6,831 nt of DNA, taken from assembly GCA_023249795.1 (NCBI GenBank), contig JAHFBU010000091.1:1-6831 (forward strand), read 5' to 3'. The stretch's first letter is position 1; each line of letters starts with the position of its first letter. Origin of the DNA: Syntrophaceae bacterium. GTDB taxonomy: Bacteria; Desulfobacterota; Syntrophia; Syntrophales; UBA5619. The notes below the pieces were generated by a model. That model was not told the DNA's origin and did not search any database. It saw only the letters and a list, made by a program, of their open reading frames with translations. Shown here piece after piece: positions 6,168 through 6,831 of this stretch. The position numbers were made by a program, and so were the translations under genes.

Positions 6168-6205
6168 AAACGGGTCGGCGGGTCACCCCTCCTGCCCGTT
6201 TTTTT
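6168..6205 (+). terminator. Rho-independent terminator of the pckG transcript
   Basis: AAACGGG (6168-6174) pairs with CCCGTTT (6195-6201). Inside, GGCGGG (6177-6182) pairs with CCCTCC (6187-6192) with one mismatch, around a four-base loop. Seven T follow in a row (6199-6205). It faces the plus strand and lies 141 bases after the pckG stop. Its right half is also the last codons of the opposing permease gene. On the minus strand the same stem is followed by only three T, so it is a weaker terminator in that direction. Confidence 0.82.
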
Positions 6206-6831
6206 GTGCGCAGGTCTCGTCGGCCTGTTTGGGCCTTGTCCGCAGATACCGGGACGCCGTATAGACCATCAGCGCGATAAAAACGAACCGCAGTTCGGTC
6301 TCCGGTATGGAATGGGCGAAACTGCCGCCGGCATAAGCCCCGGCGACCACCCCGGCGATGAGTCCGGGCAGGATGCTCGTCCGGATATGGCCCAATTTCC
6401 AGTGGGCCCAGGTGCCCATCATCGAGATGGGGATCATGGAGAGCAGAGAGATCCCCTGGGCGGTGACCTGGCCGATGCCGACAAACAGGACCAGCGCCGG
6501 CACCATGATCATCCCGCCTCCCACCCCCATCATTCCGGAAATATAACCGGTCAGGAGCGCCAGTACAGCGAGGATACCCCAGCGGATCCAGCCCGGCGAC
6601 GCCCCCCCCCCGCCGTGCGGCAGAAAGGGCTTGAGCAAGAGCAGCAGCGCGATGAAGAGCAGGAAGCAGCCGAAATACCGCTTCAGCTTCCATTCAGGCA
6701 GGATGGAACATTGTTTCGCGCCGAGGCGGACCGTGCAAAGGGCGGCCGCCGCCAGCAGCGCGGCGGTCGGAATATCCGACGATCCGTAAAGATAATAGAC
6801 GAACGATCCGGCCAAAGCGGTGAAGACGATG
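6183..6831 (-). CDS. TauE/SafE-family membrane permease (5' end outside window)
   Basis: The frame is open from the TGA at 6183-6185 to the window edge, so the gene continues to the right; the visible C-terminal part is about 216 residues. A TTG at 6815 could be read as a start, but the in-frame residues before it (I-V-F-T-A) continue a family-like membrane segment, so the true start lies beyond the window. The second family repeat is clear: G-Y-I-S-G-M-M-G-V-G-G-G-M-I-M-V-P-A-L, then A-Q-G-I-S-L-L-S-M-I-P-I-S, then G-L-I-A-G-V-V-A-G-A-Y. Several hydrophobic helices are visible, and the C terminus is short and polar. Members export or import sulfite, sulfoacetate, taurine-related or other organic anions; the substrate here cannot be told. 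It is convergent with pckG. Confidence 0.88.
   Translation of the reverse strand, partial: IVFTALAGSFVYYLYGSSDIPTAALLAAAALCTVRLGAKQCSILPEWKLKRYFGCFLLFIALLLLLKPFLPHGGGGASPGWIRWGILAVLALLTGYISGMMGVGGGMIMVPALVLFVGIGQVTAQGISLLSMIPISMMGTWAHWKLGHIRTSILPGLIAGVVAGAYAGGSFAHSIPETELRFVFIALMVYTASRYLRTRPKQADETCAQKNGQEG
6602..6611. repeat. Run of ten C (poly-G on the coding strand) in the permease gene
   Basis: Ten C in a row on the plus strand read as a poly-G tract coding for a glycine run in the hydrophilic link between the two halves of the TauE/SafE protein. The reading frame is intact at this length. Tracts of this kind are prone to slippage and also to sequencing error. Confidence 0.9.

Overview
The window looks like a chromosomal segment of a GC-rich anaerobic bacterium, most likely Desulfobacterota (the former Deltaproteobacteria, Syntrophus or Desulfovibrio-like). 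The reasons are: an AhbB-type siroheme decarboxylase subunit from the alternative heme pathway, placed directly before hemL; an atpZ-atpI-atpB set of F0 ATP synthase genes with no F1 genes beside it; a c subunit made with an N-terminal signal-like extension; and a GTP-type PEP carboxykinase. The lineage is an inference from gene content and was not checked by a search.

Layout from left to right. Bases 1-71 may hold the first 23 codons of a minus-strand gene. Bases 72-464 are non-coding and hold a 130-bp palindromic repeat element (257-386) with terminal inverted repeats and a 6-bp flanking direct repeat, followed by a rho-independent terminator (400-439) for atpE. atpE (465-842) runs on the minus strand from its own promoter. 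Divergently, the plus strand carries ahbB, hemL, atpZ, atpI, atpB and pckG (1026-6026), mostly with tiny gaps or overlaps. A second, inverted copy of the palindromic element (6050-6160) lies in the pckG 3' untranslated region. A strong plus-strand terminator (6168-6205) follows it and overlaps the 3' end of a convergent minus-strand TauE/SafE-type permease gene, which runs off the right edge.

Functionally, HemL makes 5-aminolevulinate for tetrapyrroles, and AhbB (with an AhbA partner not seen here) decarboxylates siroheme toward heme. AtpZ, AtpI, AtpB and AtpE are the membrane and assembly parts of an F-type ATP synthase, and PckG links oxaloacetate and PEP. The arrangement is the unusual part. 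The c-subunit gene, commonly just after atpB, is here on the opposite strand about 2.7 kb away, and pckG sits 21 bp behind atpB instead. The two inverted palindromic elements bracket the whole block.

I see no phage, CRISPR array, tRNA, rRNA or defence system. The genes belong to known families; the interest lies in the gene order and the repeat elements.
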